Below are positions 22,766-23,584 of a stretch of 23,584 nucleotides of DNA, one piece after another. This DNA is from a virus. The notes under the pieces are model-generated. The model was not told where the DNA came from and did not search any database. It saw only the letters and a list, made by a program, of their open reading frames with translations. How positions within the stretch are numbered: position 1 is the first letter of the stretch; every line of letters starts with the position of its first letter. The stretch covers positions 1 through 23,584 of the IMG/VR virus record IMGVR_UViG_3300021962_000665. One strand, given 5' to 3'. Made by a program: the position numbers and the translations under genes.

Positions 22766-23584
22766 ATGGCATTAAATCCATTTTTCTTACAGGGTTCTGG
22801 ATCAGAGCAGAACTTAATTCAACAACTAATTAATGAACAATTAAAAATTTTTGGAGTTGAAGTATCATATTTACCACAAAAATTTATTAGAAAAGAAACA
22901 ATATTAAGAGAAGTAACTGCATCAAAATTTGACGATAATTTCTCAATAGAAGCTTATGTCAGCAATTATGATGGGTATACTGGGTCTGGAGATATTCTAT
23001 CAAAATTTGGAATGAATTTGAAAGATGAACTCACATTAATAATATCCAAAGAAAGATTTGAAGATTTTATTGCTCCATTCTTGTTGGATATGGATCCAGA
23101 TGAAATTACTGTTTCCAGTCGTCCAAGAGAAGGAGATTTAATCTATTTTCCACTAGGTAAAAGATTATTTGAAATAAAATTCGTTGAGCACGAGCAACCA
23201 TTTTATCAATTGGGGAAAACTTATGTTTATGAATTAAAATGTGAACTTTTTGAATACTCTGATAATATTGGTGGTTGGAACAATATGAACACAACAGTTG
23301 AAGAAATAGATAAGACTTTAGAGAATCAAGGATATATAACGTCTCTCAAACTATTCCCATCTGGATCACAATCTGTTGTTGGAACTTCCACAGTTTCTGG
23401 ATATGTAAGAAAAATAGATTTGATTAATGATGGATATAATTACAAAACAGTACCAACAGTCTCAATTAGCACTGCTCCTTCTGGTGGAATAAATGCTCAA
23501 GCAGTAGCAATTACTTCATGTATAGGTAATTCTTGTTCAATTAAACAAATTTTATTAGTAAATCCTGGAGCAGGTTATACTGTA
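22766..23584 (+). CDS. gp14: Neck protein gp14, 3' partial
   Basis: 273 codons are open to the window end. The ATG at 22766 has AGGA (22757-22760) 5 bases upstream. T4 gp14 is recognised by G-V-E-V-S-Y-L-P-Q-K-F (residues 30-40; T4 G-V-E-C-Y-Y-V-P-R-E-Y). Further matches are A-Y-V-S-N-Y-D-G-Y-x-G with K-F-G-M-N-L-K-D-E-L-T-L (63-91), and G-D-L-I-Y-F-P-L ... L-F-E-I-K-F-V-E ... P-F-Y-Q-L-G (123-150), all nearly identical in T4. Known: gp14 acts with gp13 at the head-tail neck. T4 gp14 ends at 256 residues without beta repeats. Here residues ~215-273 add a GxGY repeat pair (N-D-G-Y-N-Y-K-T-V-P-T-V and N-P-G-A-G-Y-T-V) and the frame continues, so this is a C-terminally extended gp14 whose end is not visible. 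Confidence 0.94.
   Translation, partial: MALNPFFLQGSGSEQNLIQQLINEQLKIFGVEVSYLPQKFIRKETILREVTASKFDDNFSIEAYVSNYDGYTGSGDILSKFGMNLKDELTLIISKERFEDFIAPFLLDMDPDEITVSSRPREGDLIYFPLGKRLFEIKFVEHEQPFYQLGKTYVYELKCELFEYSDNIGGWNNMNTTVEEIDKTLENQGYITSLKLFPSGSQSVVGTSTVSGYVRKIDLINDGYNYKTVPTVSISTAPSGGINAQAVAITSCIGNSCSIKQILLVNPGAGYTV
23405..23584 (+). repeat. GxGY beta-repeat extension of gp14
   Basis: Residues ~214-273 of gp14: I-D-L-I-N-D-G-Y-N-Y-K-T-V-P-T-V-S-I, a G-I-N-A-Q-A-V-A-I strand, then I-L-L-V-N-P-G-A-G-Y-T-V running into the window end. The unit order (GxGY, P-x-V-x-I, G-x-x-A-x-A, next GxGY) is identical to the arrays in the giant protein. Confidence 0.7.

Noticed and set aside
1-23584. tRNA genes, integrase, transposase, or defence genes
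   Set aside because: Nothing of this kind was recognised on either strand. Coding sequence fills nearly all of the window, and the only gaps of more than 20 bases are 12002-12027 and 21552-21580.

Overview
The window is a block of late structural (baseplate and neck) genes from a T4-like myovirus, most probably a marine one of the cyanophage or pelagiphage kind. Three genes are recognisable T4 homologues by motif: gp8 (baseplate wedge), gp13 (neck) and gp14 (neck). The very large proteins around them (DUF4815 family, YHYH-domain giant protein) are the kind that T4-like phages of marine cyanobacteria and SAR11 carry in place of several T4 baseplate genes. All genes are on the + strand, tightly packed, and strikingly AT-rich. 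No host-derived metabolic gene is present, so the host cannot be named from this window.

Layout: (1) 2-12001, the 3' 3,999 codons of a giant structural protein. Its first visible ~125 residues match the C-terminal part of T4 gp7, and it sits directly before gp8 as gp7 does in T4. The rest is a string of beta-rich repeats, a YHYH domain and NG-x-x-Q modules. (2) 12028-13611, gp8, preceded by an exact T4-type late promoter box. (3) 13615-21183, a 2,522-residue DUF4815 protein with a 33-bp (11-residue) tandem repeat forming a predicted stalk. (4) 21185-21400 and 21381-21551, two overlapping tiny genes. (5) 21581-21931, a small protein that looks like an Ig-like virion domain. (6) 21936-22763, gp13. 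(7) 22766 to the window end, gp14 (3' end outside).

The genes together specify the outer baseplate wedge and its peripheral fibres or pins (gp7-like, gp8, DUF4815 protein) and the head-to-tail neck (gp13, gp14). T4 genes 9, 10, 11, 12 and wac, which lie between 8 and 13 in T4, have no recognisable full-length counterpart here. Their place is taken by the DUF4815 protein and three small genes.

The most notable signal is at the protein level. The same short beta repeat (consensus roughly N-P/S-G-x-G-Y ... P-x-[VI]-x-[VI]) occurs in the giant protein, as an insertion in gp8, in the DUF4815 protein and as a C-terminal extension of gp14. I see no defence system, CRISPR array, tRNA or mobile element.
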